Shown in pieces: positions 25,655 through 37,132 of a stretch of 64,000 bases of DNA. The notes under the pieces are model-generated. The model was not told the origin of the DNA. It searched no databases and saw nothing but the letters and a program-made list of their open reading frames with translations. Position 1 is the first letter of the stretch; each line of letters begins with the position of its first letter. Source of the DNA: Candidatus Cloacimonas sp. (GTDB lineage Bacteria > Cloacimonadota > Cloacimonadia > Cloacimonadales > Cloacimonadaceae); contig JBDKSF010000026.1 of assembly GCA_039680785.1 (NCBI GenBank), positions 1 to 64,000 of the forward strand. Direction: 5' to 3'. Both the position numbers and the translations under genes were made by a program.

Positions 25655-26992
25655 ATGTTTGAAAATCTTTCCGATCGATTGGATAAAATATTTCGTAACT
25701 TACGCGGTAAAGGATATTTAACTGAAGATAACATCAAAGCTGGTTTACGAGAAGTTCGCATGGCGCTGCTGGAAGCAGATGTAAATTTTAAAATTGTGAA
25801 GAATTTCATCAGCGAAGTGGAAAAACGGGCATTGGGTGAGGAAGTGATGAAATCACTAACTCCGGGTCAGCAGGTTGTAAAAATTGTTTATGAACAGCTT
25901 GTAAACCTTATGGATACCGAGGGTTTCCAGTTCAAGGTCTATAACAACCGTCTTACTAAAGTTATGCTGGTTGGCTTACAGGGCTCAGGAAAAACCACCG
26001 CCTGTGCTAAACTTGCCGCGTTTTACCGCAAGAAAAATATTAAGCCAATGCTTGTTGCCTGTGATGTTTATCGTCCCGCCGCCATTGACCAATTGAAGAT
26101 TTTGGGTAAGCAAATCAATGTTCCCGTAGTGTCCGAAGATACCAAAAATGTGCTTAAAATCGCGGATTCAGCACTGGCTATGGCAGACAAGGAATTAGTC
26201 AATCTGCTTATTTTTGATACAGCGGGGCGTTTACATATTGATGAACCGATGATGGAAGAAGTGGTTCGGCTGAAAAATCACATTAAGCCAGATTATATCT
26301 TTTTTGTTGCCGATGCAACTACAGGTCAGGATGCCGTTACCATTGCCCGGGAATTTTTTGATAAACTTGCTTTTGATGCCGTCATTTTAACCAAAATGGA
26401 TGGTGACGCACGCGGAGGAGCGGCTTTATCAATTAAAGCAGTTACGGGAAAACCGGTGGCGTATGTAGGCATTGGAGAAAAAGTTAGCGATTTGGAAGTT
26501 TTTTTTCCGGATCGTATGGCAAGCCGAATTTTGGGTATGGGCGATGTTTTAACGCTCATTGAAAAAGCAGAAGAGGCAATGGATGCGGAGGCAGAAGAAA
26601 AACTTGCCCGCAAAATGCTGAAAAATCAATTTACTTTCAATGATTTTCTGAAACAACTGCAAAGCATAAAAAAGATGGGTTCTCTGGAGTCAATAATCAA
26701 AATGATTCCGGGCTTAGGTCATAAACTTCCCGCCGATCTTAAAATTGACGATAAGGAACTAAAACATATTGAGGCAATTATCCAGTCGATGACAGAGCAG
26801 GAGAGAGAGCATCCAGAAATTATAAATGGCAGCAGACGCTTGCGAATTTCCAAAGGATGTGGGCGTAGTGTCACTGAAATTAATCGCCTGTTGCGTCAAT
26901 TTGAAGAAATGAAAAAAATGCTGAAAAAAGTTAATACGCCTCAAGGTATGAAACATATCGAAAGAATGATGGGCGGAAAATTCGGAAATTGA
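25655..26992 (+). CDS. ffh: Signal recognition particle protein Ffh (SRP54)
   Basis: A 445-residue SRP54: the N-domain helix bundle (LSDRLDKIFRNLRGKGYL), the G-domain with GLQGSGKTTACAKLA (P-loop), DVYRPAAIDQL, DTAGRLHIDEPMMEE, TKMDGDARGGAALS and VGIGEKVSDLEVF, and the methionine-rich M-domain that binds 4.5S RNA and signal sequences (RRLRISKGCGRSVTEINRLL). It guides signal-bearing ribosomes to the membrane via FtsY. The usual M-domain GSG turn is GCG here. It ends the run begun by DUF721; an AAGGA lies 8 bases before the ATG. Confidence 0.95.
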   Translation: MFENLSDRLDKIFRNLRGKGYLTEDNIKAGLREVRMALLEADVNFKIVKNFISEVEKRALGEEVMKSLTPGQQVVKIVYEQLVNLMDTEGFQFKVYNNRLTKVMLVGLQGSGKTTACAKLAAFYRKKNIKPMLVACDVYRPAAIDQLKILGKQINVPVVSEDTKNVLKIADSALAMADKELVNLLIFDTAGRLHIDEPMMEEVVRLKNHIKPDYIFFVADATTGQDAVTIAREFFDKLAFDAVILTKMDGDARGGAALSIKAVTGKPVAYVGIGEKVSDLEVFFPDRMASRILGMGDVLTLIEKAEEAMDAEAEEKLARKMLKNQFTFNDFLKQLQSIKKMGSLESIIKMIPGLGHKLPADLKIDDKELKHIEAIIQSMTEQEREHPEIINGSRRLRISKGCGRSVTEINRLLRQFEEMKKMLKKVNTPQGMKHIERMMGGKFGN

Positions 26993-27116
26993 TTATACAG
27001 TGTAAGCCGAGATTGCCGAATTTACCTAACATATTGCCACAAAATGAATTGTCTTAGCAATTAGATAACCTGCTTGCAAGCATCTTCTTTTTATGATCTG
27101 ATTTTGTAAGGCGATA

Positions 27117-27266
27117 TTATTTTTGCACAGCATTTAGGACAGTGTCCACCATTTGCAAGTATAACACGGGTGGAATTTTACAGCTCACAACAGGATAAAG
27201 CGCACTTCCTTTCAATTCGCCATCTTCTATCCAATAACCGACTTCGCTGACAATGTTTGCCGGCAT
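27117..27266 (-). pseudogene. Short protein-like fragment ending in ...VDTVLNAVQK, probable gene remnant
   Basis: The minus strand carries an open frame with a coding-like sequence, starting MPANIVSEVGYWIEDGE and ending YLQMVDTVLNAVQK. It stays open upstream as far as 27347 through the mirrored repeat. The fragment looks like the C-terminal end of a larger globular protein. The family is not recognised; a distant likeness to TldD/PmbA ends (GYWIEDG) was considered but is not convincing. A weak AAGAAG precedes the ATG. The 17-bp direct repeats overlap its start and lie just past its end, suggesting that an insertion or rearrangement made it. Confidence 0.3.
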
Positions 27267-27283
27267 CTTCTTTTTATGACGCA

Positions 27284-27351
27284 GTAACAAATCAGTAACG
27301 ATCCAGTAGCGAGATAACAGCGGTGTTACGGAAGTGTTACTGTAGCGTTAG
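27284..27351. repeat. Mirrored 11-bp repeat element, copy 2 (six units)
   Basis: Units GTAACAAATCA, GTAACGATCCA and GTAGCGAGATA (27284-27316), spacer AC (27317-27318), then AGCGGTGTTAC, GGAAGTGTTAC and TGTAGCGTTAG (27319-27351) in the opposite sense. The whole is 68 bp, dyad-symmetric about the spacer, with an 11-bp period. The bases between the GTAAC cores vary from unit to unit. Confidence 0.75.
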
Positions 27352-27616
27352 AGAAACCACTGTATAACAAGCAATTAACTATGCTTCAAAGAGGCAAATT
27401 GGAAGAGTGGGCTGGTCACTTTTATCTGTGCCAAATAAGCAACCAAACTTGGGTAAAATATTGGGGTTTTGGAGAGCTCGGAAAATATGTGGAAACACCG
27501 CTTGCTAATGGATATAATGTATAATTTGGGAGAATAAGTTCATCGAGTTGCCATATATTTTATTTAGGTGCTTGAAAACAGAATTAGCATTGTAACGCTA
27601 TAATACTATCTTGTGG

Positions 27617-28360
27617 CTATATATTTTCATTCACTAATTTGCTGCGGAGTTTGGATTTTAGGATTATGTGTTTTTCTACATCCAAAGGTATATTGCGATT
27701 TAGTTCTATACTTTCCACAAAAGTTCCGGGATTTATGCCCATTAGTTCGATTCTATCCGACAGCAAAATTGCTTCATCTATATCATGCGTAACCAATACA
27801 ACTGTCAGATTCAACAAATGAACGATATCTTTAAGCCACGCTTGCAACTGACTGCGAGTTAAGGCATCCAATTTTGCCAAGGGTTCATCTAAAAGTAAAA
27901 TCGAGGCACTGCTCATATAAGTTCTTAATAAAGCCACCCGTTGTTTCAATCCACCGGAAAGCTGATAGGGAAGATGTTCCGTGTAATTTTGCAAACCGAA
28001 CAAAGGGAGCAATTCGGTAATTTTCTGCTTTGCCAATTTTTCATCTTTACCTGTGGCTTTAACTGGAAGCAAAATATTTTGCATTGTATTTAGCCAAGGG
28101 AAAAGTAAATCGTCTTGTGGCATATAACCTAAAAAACCTGTTTTTCCGGTTATCTCGTTTCCATCCAAAATAATGCTTCCGCTATCGGGTTTTGTGATTC
28201 CTGCCAAAAGTTCTAAAAAAGTGCTTTTTCCACATCCGCTGGGACCTATGATACTTACAAATTGACCTTCTTCAATGCGGAATTGCACTTTATCCAGTAT
28301 GACAACCGGCGAACTTTTTAGGAAAAATGTTTTGCGAATGTCTTGGGCTTTCAGAAACAT
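27617..28360 (-). CDS. ABC transporter ATPase, nitrate/taurine/thiamine-precursor type
   Basis: A 247-residue ATPase with Walker A GPSGCGKST, Q-loop YMPQDD, signature LSGGLKQR, Walker B ILLLDEPLAKLD and switch THDIDEA, like SsuB, TauB and ThiZ. The ATG at 28360 starts one base after the TGA of the substrate-binding lipoprotein; the longer frame to 28492 lies inside that gene and is not used. There is no good Shine-Dalgarno sequence, which fits coupled translation. No permease gene is present on either side, so the membrane part of this importer must be elsewhere or missing. Confidence 0.9.
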   Translation of the reverse strand: MFLKAQDIRKTFFLKSSPVVILDKVQFRIEEGQFVSIIGPSGCGKSTFLELLAGITKPDSGSIILDGNEITGKTGFLGYMPQDDLLFPWLNTMQNILLPVKATGKDEKLAKQKITELLPLFGLQNYTEHLPYQLSGGLKQRVALLRTYMSSASILLLDEPLAKLDALTRSQLQAWLKDIVHLLNLTVVLVTHDIDEAILLSDRIELMGINPGTFVESIELNRNIPLDVEKHIILKSKLRSKLVNENI

Positions 28361-28361
28361 A

Positions 28362-29369
28362 TCATTGGGGAAGAAATTCGTTGGTGAATGCTTTATTGGG
28401 GTCAACTGCAAGCTGAATGAGGCGTTGCTGATACATCCAGTCACAAAATCTTTTCCAAACATCTTGTTTTTGCTTACCCCAAGCTGAAGCATCGCTTTGA
28501 TATTCTTTGGCTAAAAATTGCATACTGCGTTTCACTTGTTCGGAATTCAATTCGGGAACGCTTTTCAGTAAAATGTCTGCCGCTGAATCAGGTTTGGCAA
28601 TACAATATTCATACCCCTTTTTTAGTGCCGTCAGAAATTTTTGGGTTGTTTCCGGATTATTGGATAGATATGCTTCGCTGCTGATAATAACAGGAGTGTA
28701 ATAATCAAAAACAGGGTCAATTTCTTTCAGGGGAATATAGTTGATGGCAATGCCTCTTCGTTCTGCTTCCACACCATCCCAACCATAATAAATCCATTCA
28801 AAATCGGCATCTTTGCCAATTGTGGAAAAGAAATCATAAATGCCAGAGATGATTGTTACTTTTTTAAAATCGGCGCCATATTTTTCCATTGCCGCTTTTA
28901 AAATGGCAAGTTCGGAAGGTGAATCCCAAGAGCCATATCTTTTGCCCTCAAAATCTACGGGACTTTTTATCCCTGCTTGTTTTAAGGAGGCAAAACCGGA
29001 AGTATTATGCTGAATGATGGCAGCGATAGATACCAAAGGGATATTTTCACTTCTTGCTCTAATCACATTTTCTTGATAACTTACGCCAAATTCACTTTTA
29101 CCGGTGGCAACAATTTGGTCGGTGATATTTTGACCCGGTTGTTGAATTTCTACCTCCAAACCCTGTTCTTTGAAATAGCCAAGTTCTTTGGCAACATAAA
29201 TGCCGGTATGATTGGTATTGGGCGTCCAATCCAAAGTGATGGAAATCTTCTGAATTTCTTTCTGCTCCTGTTTTGGAGCTTGTGATTTACAGGAAGTTAG
29301 CCCTGCAAATAATGAAATGGCTAAAATTAAATACAGATACGGATTTAGCTGCTGTTTATGGAATTTCAT
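28362..29369 (-). CDS. ThiY/NMT1-like substrate-binding lipoprotein
   Basis: The 335-residue protein has a lipoprotein signal with the lipobox LTSC, then the NMT1/THI5-like fold: DWTPNTNHTGIYVAKELGYF, GQNITDQIVATGKSEFG, and PVIISSEAYL. The WTPN.NHTG pattern is typical of ThiY, which binds pyrimidine precursors of thiamine, so a thiamine-precursor uptake role is the best guess; taurine or riboflavin-type ligands remain possible. The start is the ATG at 29369 with AGGAG 6-10 bases upstream. No TPP riboswitch motif is visible in the 92-base leader, but two direct copies of a GAAC AAA GTTC palindrome are (separate entry). Confidence 0.88.
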   Translation of the reverse strand: MKFHKQQLNPYLYLILAISLFAGLTSCKSQAPKQEQKEIQKISITLDWTPNTNHTGIYVAKELGYFKEQGLEVEIQQPGQNITDQIVATGKSEFGVSYQENVIRARSENIPLVSIAAIIQHNTSGFASLKQAGIKSPVDFEGKRYGSWDSPSELAILKAAMEKYGADFKKVTIISGIYDFFSTIGKDADFEWIYYGWDGVEAERRGIAINYIPLKEIDPVFDYYTPVIISSEAYLSNNPETTQKFLTALKKGYEYCIAKPDSAADILLKSVPELNSEQVKRSMQFLAKEYQSDASAWGKQKQDVWKRFCDWMYQQRLIQLAVDPNKAFTNEFLPQ

Positions 29370-29406
29370 ATTTTCTCCTCTTAGATTCATTATTTCGAAT
29401 TCTGAA

Positions 29407-29437
29407 TGAACAAAGTTCTTTTACTGAACAAAGTTCT
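29407..29437. promoter_or_regulatory. Two tandem copies of TGAACAAAGTTCT, candidate operator
   Basis: TGAACAAAGTTCT occurs at 29407-29419 and again at 29425-29437, 18 bases apart. Each contains the perfect palindrome GAAC AAA GTTC. The pair lies between the recombinase gene and the substrate-binding protein gene, just upstream of the latter's ribosome binding site, where an operator would act. The regulator is unknown. The half-site GAAC resembles a Gram-positive LexA box but the spacing is three, not four. Confidence 0.5.
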
Positions 29438-29461
29438 CTCATCATATCCATCTCTTTTTTC

Positions 29462-31829
<2,368 letters not shown>

Positions 31830-33557
31830 TTATAAATTCGGACGGGATGCAGCCCAGCGGTTTATTTTTTGTCTGAAATCAGGCGAGAAAACACTGTTGG
31901 GCTTATTTTTTAAAAATTCTTTAGCTATGCGTTGTTCTTCTACCGGATCAAGAACCAATATTAAACGCAACAAGGCAGCATAATCGGAAGCAACATCATC
32001 CTTAAAATCATACTGTAAAAGTGTTTCAGCTTTTTGAACATTCCCGAAGGCAATTGCCCATTCAATTGCCAACAGCAATATCTCTTCATCTTGATTATGG
32101 CTGAAAATTACTTCCAGTGTGTCAATTCCGCTTTGTCTGTTCAACTGTAATAGACGGATAGCGGAATAAAAGCTATTTTTATCTTGATCTGCAATATTTA
32201 AAGTGAACATCATCAGATAGATAGCATCATTGGCATAAATGCTATCAGGATATTTTATGATAAATTCATTCATCAAAGTATCTGCCAAAGATGTTTCTCC
32301 GGCAAGAAGCACATTAAAAAAGTTAAGGTATGCCACTTTTTCCTGTAAGTTACTATAATTTATGGTCTTCAAGATATTTTCCGCACTCTGTTTATCACCC
32401 TGTAAAATATGCAGTCGGGCAATTTCCACATCCATTTCTTGTGTCTCAAGATTGTTGCGGCAATATTTTTTTGCCTCGTTCAACCAAAATAGAACGCTAT
32501 CCACGGGTTCATTTTTTGCCAGTTTAAGATCAGCCATCAGTTTGCGTAGTTTAACTCCCACGCTAAAACGAGTGGATAAATTTTTATCTTTCCAAAATGG
32601 CTTAGAGAGGGATTCCAAAATTATCTTTTCACTACTTGAAAAATCCCTTTCTTGATATTTTAATTCAGCCAGCCGATAAAGCAAATCCATCTTTTTAACC
32701 ATATCCGTTTCTCTACTTTCCAGATAGTTATATGCCTCAAAAGCAATGCTATCGTTTCCGGCAGCGGATTGATCTTCCGCAAAACGCAACAATTTTTGGG
32801 GTTCCAGTTGTTTGTATATATCCAAAGCCGTTTTATAATCTTGCAATTGAATTAGCGCATTTGCATAAATTTCTTTTAAGATGGAACTATTGCTGCTATC
32901 GGCAATGGCAGAAACAACTGATATTAACGAAGAATCCTCTTGCAATATGGTTTTCAGCTGATTATTAGTAAAAAATAGATAGGGTGGATTATTTTCCGTG
33001 TAAGCCATATATTCGCGAATTGCTTTTTCAAATTGACGATAGTTCAGAGCCGTATTTGCCATTTCGAGACGAAATAAATCTGGTTTGCCCAAACGGTTTC
33101 TGGCCATTGTATAAAGATCCATCACTTTATCGTAAAATGCTTTGCGCTCAAAAAAAGTTGCCAAGCGCCGATATTTAAATTCATCTTCACCAAAGGTTTC
33201 CAGATAACGCATCGTTTCTTGCCAAGCGGTATCTACATTTGCCTGCAAAACTAATAATTGGATGTGTAATTCACTATAGGTCTGAGGAGGTAAAATTCTT
33301 TGATATTTGTTTAAAGTTGCCTCTGCCTTATCTGTTTGAGACAAAGTAAAATATAGGTTCATCAGCTGATAGATGGAATTTAGATCGTTAGGATATTTTT
33401 CCAAGATTTGTAAGAAAAGTTGTTCCGCTTGAGCATACTGACGCTGAATCAGCAATTGATTTGCTTGCTGAGTAATAATTTGCTTTTCATCATACTGAGC
33501 GTAAATAGCGCTAAGGCAAGCAAATAGTATCAGTATCAAGAGAACTTTTTTGTTCAC
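31830..33557 (-). CDS. Exported TPR-repeat protein
   Basis: The 575-residue protein begins with a signal peptide (hydrophobic run ending ...SAIYAQ, cleavage likely near residue 20). The rest is built of helical repeats of TPR type, the clearest being AEQLFLQILEKYPNDLNSIY (residues about 43-62), ALDIYKQLEP and YLNFF..LLAGETSLAD. The first codon is GTG at 33557, with AAAGGA about 9-14 bases upstream. It lies 33 bases after the 1077-residue coiled-coil gene and 15 bases before guaB. It probably works in the periplasm as a scaffold; no enzyme domain is seen. Confidence 0.8.
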   Translation of the reverse strand: MNKKVLLILILFACLSAIYAQYDEKQIITQQANQLLIQRQYAQAEQLFLQILEKYPNDLNSIYQLMNLYFTLSQTDKAEATLNKYQRILPPQTYSELHIQLLVLQANVDTAWQETMRYLETFGEDEFKYRRLATFFERKAFYDKVMDLYTMARNRLGKPDLFRLEMANTALNYRQFEKAIREYMAYTENNPPYLFFTNNQLKTILQEDSSLISVVSAIADSSNSSILKEIYANALIQLQDYKTALDIYKQLEPQKLLRFAEDQSAAGNDSIAFEAYNYLESRETDMVKKMDLLYRLAELKYQERDFSSSEKIILESLSKPFWKDKNLSTRFSVGVKLRKLMADLKLAKNEPVDSVLFWLNEAKKYCRNNLETQEMDVEIARLHILQGDKQSAENILKTINYSNLQEKVAYLNFFNVLLAGETSLADTLMNEFIIKYPDSIYANDAIYLMMFTLNIADQDKNSFYSAIRLLQLNRQSGIDTLEVIFSHNQDEEILLLAIEWAIAFGNVQKAETLLQYDFKDDVASDYAALLRLILVLDPVEEQRIAKEFLKNKPNSVFSPDFRQKINRWAASRPNL

Positions 33558-33590
33558 TCTTTCTTATCCTTTATCACTTTTTCTCCATTA

Positions 33591-36500
33591 TCAGTGATTG
33601 GCGGCTTCATTTAGCGCTTTTAGATATTGCATAATAACCTGTTGATATTCTTTAGGATAACCTTGTAAGCCGTCATTTAAAAGTCCGCTGCGTTTTAAGG
33701 ATTCCAAATCAATTTTGGCTTTATTCTGATTATATATATCCTGTCCGGTTTCCGCTTTGCGTTTTTCCGAAAATTCTCTTTTATTTATGGAGCGTTGAGC
33801 ATCCAGCATTTTACTGATAATTCTTTCCTGGCGTTCCAAAATATCTTGGTTTAGCTGGTTATTTTTCAGTTGGCGAGTTATGGCATCCATTTCTTCCGTT
33901 ATTTGTTTAATGGCGTTTCCTTGTTTTTGTGCCTCAGGATCGTTTTGCAGAGCTCTTTTCAAGTTTTCCGCAAGTCGTTCTTGATCAGCCGCGAGGCGTT
34001 GCATTTGTTGTTGCATGGAGCCATCCATTTTTCCGCCCTGTGCTTGCATTTGCATCATTAATTGTTCGGTTAACATATTTAAAGCCATTTGTTCTTGACT
34101 CATTTGTTCCAGCATTTGTAAAAGGGATTGCATACCTCCACCGCTTCCACTTCGGGAGGAAGCATTGTGCAATGCTTGCTTCAAATCGTAAACCATTAAA
34201 TTTATACCTTTTTGAACTATATTCAGGTAATTATTAAGTTGATAAAATTGCGATTCGTTGATGGAGCTAAAAATATCTCTAAATGCTTTGTCGGTATCAG
34301 TCAAATCAATAAAAAATTTGGGGGGAACCATCATCAGCACTTGTGTTTCACTAAACATTTTATTCAGAGATATTTGGATTCCTTCCGATTCCGCAATCAG
34401 ATCTGGGACAATAACATAAGGATCATTTTTATAATGGGAGACGGTTGATTCGTGTTGTTTGGAAAAAATAAGCAATTCTCTTATTGCAGTTTGCACTGCC
34501 TGCATCGTTTTTTGTTGATTTCCTCCTCCCATAGATTCCTTCATTTGATTTAATTTTAAAGAAAAGCGGCGCATTTTTTCCAGCGCTTGATTTTGTGCCG
34601 TAAGGGACTGATTGCGTTGATTTTGGTTCAGAGCATTCTGACTATTTTGCATATCTTGTTTTAGTTGGCTATCTTGCATATCTTGTTTTAAATCGTTCAT
34701 TTGCTTTTGAACTGCATTGTCGCGAGGCGATTCCAGCATTTTATTAATGTTTTCCAATTCCTGTTGCAGTTTATCATAAGTGTCGCTAATTTGTTTTTGG
34801 TCGGAGGCAAGGTCTTTGGTGTTTTGTTTTTCATCCAAAGTCCGATCGCTCAATGCTTTTTGCATTTTTTCCATTTCTTGGGAAATCTGCAATGCCTTTT
34901 GAACTGCTTGTTCTTTTTTAATGCTTTCTAACAGGGCAAGGGTCTGGTCTATCTTTTTGGCAAAGTCCTCCATAGAGAATTTGAAATTATCCATCGTCTT
35001 TTTCAGGTCTTCGGGTTTAATATTTTTTAAGGCATTTTCAAATTTCTGCATTGCTTCCTGAAGTTGCTCGTTATTAATTTCTTGCATCAATTCCTGAATT
35101 TTTTGCATTTTTTGCAAGGTCTCAGGAGAAAGCGTCTCATTTGCCTGCATTTTATTGATTAGTTCTTGATAATTATCGGCAATATTTTGAACCTGTTGAG
35201 TAAGATTTTCCTGTTCCTGTAATATCTTTTCCAGCTGTTTTTTATCTTCCCACTTGGGAGTATCCTGTTTCAGCAGTTCGCGTCGCTTGTTTTCAAATTC
35301 TTTTTGCAGGTCTTTGGATTTATCTAAAACATTTTGCAATTCGCTTTTCTTTTCTTGTTCCTTATTTTCAATTTCTCGGTAGATTTCTTCAATGGAAGGA
35401 AAGCGAGCTTTAAATTTAGTACTTTCTGCCTTTTGTTGCTCCGGAGAATTATCGTAAATAACAGCCCAATAGGTAACTACATCACCGGGGAATAAATTTG
35501 CCTCTTTCAAATCCAGCAGAAAATCGGTCGAGAACATTTTACCGGAAATAACACTTTGGATATTAATAACTTGCGGTTCGGAAGCCATAACTTGGATGTT
35601 CAAAGCACAATTTTTTAATCCGTAATCGTCATCCGCTTCAATAATTAGCGGCAGCAGCATATTTTGATTCAAATTTACATCTTCGCCCGGAAAAGTGATA
35701 TTAATTTCAGGCGGATTATCTTCCTGAATTTCTATGGTCTTTTCTTCCGGTTTATTTTTGCGTCCTAAGGCATCGGTTAGTTCCAAATACCAAGTGCGCG
35801 GCTTTTCAATAGTTAGTTGAGTTATATAATTATTTTTATCAATGGCTTGCAAAGGTTGGCGACTGGCATCGTCAAAAACCATAACTGCTGATTCCACAGG
35901 TATATTTGTAGTAAAAGAAAGTTTTACGATGCTATGTTTCAATGCCTCTATATTACCGTAACTTAAAGTATCAGTCCAAGTTGGCAAACCGGAATAGGCA
36001 GGGGGATTATATTGTACAAACCACTTTTTCACGATCGGTTCGTCCAAAACCTGAATTTTAAACACGGGAGATTTGCAGACCTCATTTTCTGCATAATACT
36101 CTATACTGTTATCAAGTCGCTGAAAAATATAGCGGTTATCCGCCAAACCCAATTCTCGCCATTGTTTATCTATCCGATAAAAAAGCCGGTGTTTTAAATG
36201 CGGATCGGGATTTATTATCTTTATCTCAACTGATTGATTTCTACCGATTAGCATATTTCCAGGGCTTAATTCTATGTAATTTTTATAGATGATTTCCTCA
36301 CCTTTGTTTGTGTAAAATTGCTTAACGGCAAGCCGAAAGTCCTCAAAAGAATATGCCCAAATACTTGTTAATCCTAAAATTAGAAAGAGCAAGGCAAAAA
36401 TAATCCGAGAAGAATAAAGAGCGGGGATTTTATAATGATTGGTTTCCATTCGCTCTTTTGCCATTGTTCCCAAGGTTTTCACAATCGGACTATCTTGCTC

Positions 36501-36824
36501 TTTTTCAGCAAGTTCCATCGTATTCTGAAAGAGATCATCCTGATAGTCAATCTGTCTATCCAGAAAACGCGCTACTGCCAAATTATGCCAGAAATTACGA
36601 TAACCGCTTAAAAGAAAATAGATTATCACCAGAATCAAACAGGTTCGTATGCCAATGTTCGCATAAAAAAGCACCATTGAATCCGAAGGAAGATTTAACC
36701 ACAATAAAAAATAGAGATGCAAAGCTAACATAAAGCTGATCAGAGCTTGGATAACTGCCCGTAAAGCAAAGCGTAAGTTTATTTTTTGCTTGTATTTCTT
36801 TATTCTTTTTGTCAGCTCATTCAT
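33591..36824 (-). CDS. DUF4175-like membrane-anchored coiled-coil protein
   Basis: The 1077-residue protein has three hydrophobic segments near the N-terminus (about residues 22-45, 55-75 and 145-165), then an Ig-like beta region (about 180-470: YIELSPGNMLIGRNQSVEI, VKKWFVQYNPPAYSGLP), then a very long Gln/Glu/Lys-rich coiled coil (about 480-720) and a Gln/Met-rich region with a Gly/Ser break (SSRSGSGGGMQSLL). This matches the DUF4175 family of Bacteroidota and related phyla, whose function is unknown; a role in envelope structure or motility has been suggested only by context. No enzyme motif is present. It heads the minus-strand run with the TPR protein and guaB. Confidence 0.78.
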   Translation of the reverse strand: MNELTKRIKKYKQKINLRFALRAVIQALISFMLALHLYFLLWLNLPSDSMVLFYANIGIRTCLILVIIYFLLSGYRNFWHNLAVARFLDRQIDYQDDLFQNTMELAEKEQDSPIVKTLGTMAKERMETNHYKIPALYSSRIIFALLFLILGLTSIWAYSFEDFRLAVKQFYTNKGEEIIYKNYIELSPGNMLIGRNQSVEIKIINPDPHLKHRLFYRIDKQWRELGLADNRYIFQRLDNSIEYYAENEVCKSPVFKIQVLDEPIVKKWFVQYNPPAYSGLPTWTDTLSYGNIEALKHSIVKLSFTTNIPVESAVMVFDDASRQPLQAIDKNNYITQLTIEKPRTWYLELTDALGRKNKPEEKTIEIQEDNPPEINITFPGEDVNLNQNMLLPLIIEADDDYGLKNCALNIQVMASEPQVINIQSVISGKMFSTDFLLDLKEANLFPGDVVTYWAVIYDNSPEQQKAESTKFKARFPSIEEIYREIENKEQEKKSELQNVLDKSKDLQKEFENKRRELLKQDTPKWEDKKQLEKILQEQENLTQQVQNIADNYQELINKMQANETLSPETLQKMQKIQELMQEINNEQLQEAMQKFENALKNIKPEDLKKTMDNFKFSMEDFAKKIDQTLALLESIKKEQAVQKALQISQEMEKMQKALSDRTLDEKQNTKDLASDQKQISDTYDKLQQELENINKMLESPRDNAVQKQMNDLKQDMQDSQLKQDMQNSQNALNQNQRNQSLTAQNQALEKMRRFSLKLNQMKESMGGGNQQKTMQAVQTAIRELLIFSKQHESTVSHYKNDPYVIVPDLIAESEGIQISLNKMFSETQVLMMVPPKFFIDLTDTDKAFRDIFSSINESQFYQLNNYLNIVQKGINLMVYDLKQALHNASSRSGSGGGMQSLLQMLEQMSQEQMALNMLTEQLMMQMQAQGGKMDGSMQQQMQRLAADQERLAENLKRALQNDPEAQKQGNAIKQITEEMDAITRQLKNNQLNQDILERQERIISKMLDAQRSINKREFSEKRKAETGQDIYNQNKAKIDLESLKRSGLLNDGLQGYPKEYQQVIMQYLKALNEAANH

Positions 36825-36897
36825 CTTTTCTTGCTTCTCCTCTTCTTTGAAAAATCTTTATCTCCATAAGCTATGATTATGTCAAGAATTTTCACAA

Positions 36898-36993
36898 GTG
36901 TAGTCGGAGGACGCCGTTCCTCCGCAAAAAGTGTAGTCGGAGGACGCTGTTCCTCCGCAAGATATATCCTCTGAAAACGCCATTCCTCCGCAA
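36898..36993. repeat. Dispersed GTAGTCGGAGG-type hairpin repeats, 2.5 copies
   Basis: GTGTAGTCGGAGGACGCCGT followed by TCCTCCGCAA occurs at 36898-36927 and, with one base changed, at 36931-36960. A third, shortened copy (ACGCCATTCCTCCGCAA) ends at 36993, and CTCCGCAAGATATATC follows both the second and third. Each full copy folds as CGGAGGA / TCCTCCG. Related pieces occur at 39370-39452, 49081-49096 and 53726-53749, so this is a chromosomal repeat family, not a one-off. Confidence 0.75.
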
Positions 36994-37132
36994 GATATAT
37001 CTCTGCTAAATGGAACTAACCCAGGTTTCAGAATTTTAAACTAAATAATACAGCTAACTCAATATAGCATAAATTGTTATAAATATCGTCTTAGTCCCTT
37101 CTAACTTGCTCATCATTTGATTCCCGAATCCA

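Larger units (their letters stand above)
26993..27616. other. Convergent 0.6-kb spacer with gene remnants and a mirrored repeat
   Basis: Between ffh (+) and the ABC ATPase (-). It holds a mirrored 11-bp repeat element (27284-27351), a 17-bp exact direct repeat (27080-27096 and 27263-27279), a 49-codon remnant on the minus strand (27117-27266, separate entry), and a 47-codon open frame on the plus strand (27381-27524, MLQRGKLEEWAGHF...) with protein-like composition but no ribosome binding site. No terminator with a good stem and T-run was recognised for either flanking gene. Confidence 0.5.

Noticed and set aside
27381-27524. 47-codon plus-strand frame MLQRGKLEEWAGHF
   Set aside because: Protein-like but has no ribosome binding site, no neighbours and no known family; left as a possible remnant.
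29370-29461. TPP riboswitch upstream of the ThiY-like gene
   Set aside because: The leader is about 90 bases and lacks the CUGAGA and ACCUGA core motifs on the minus strand.
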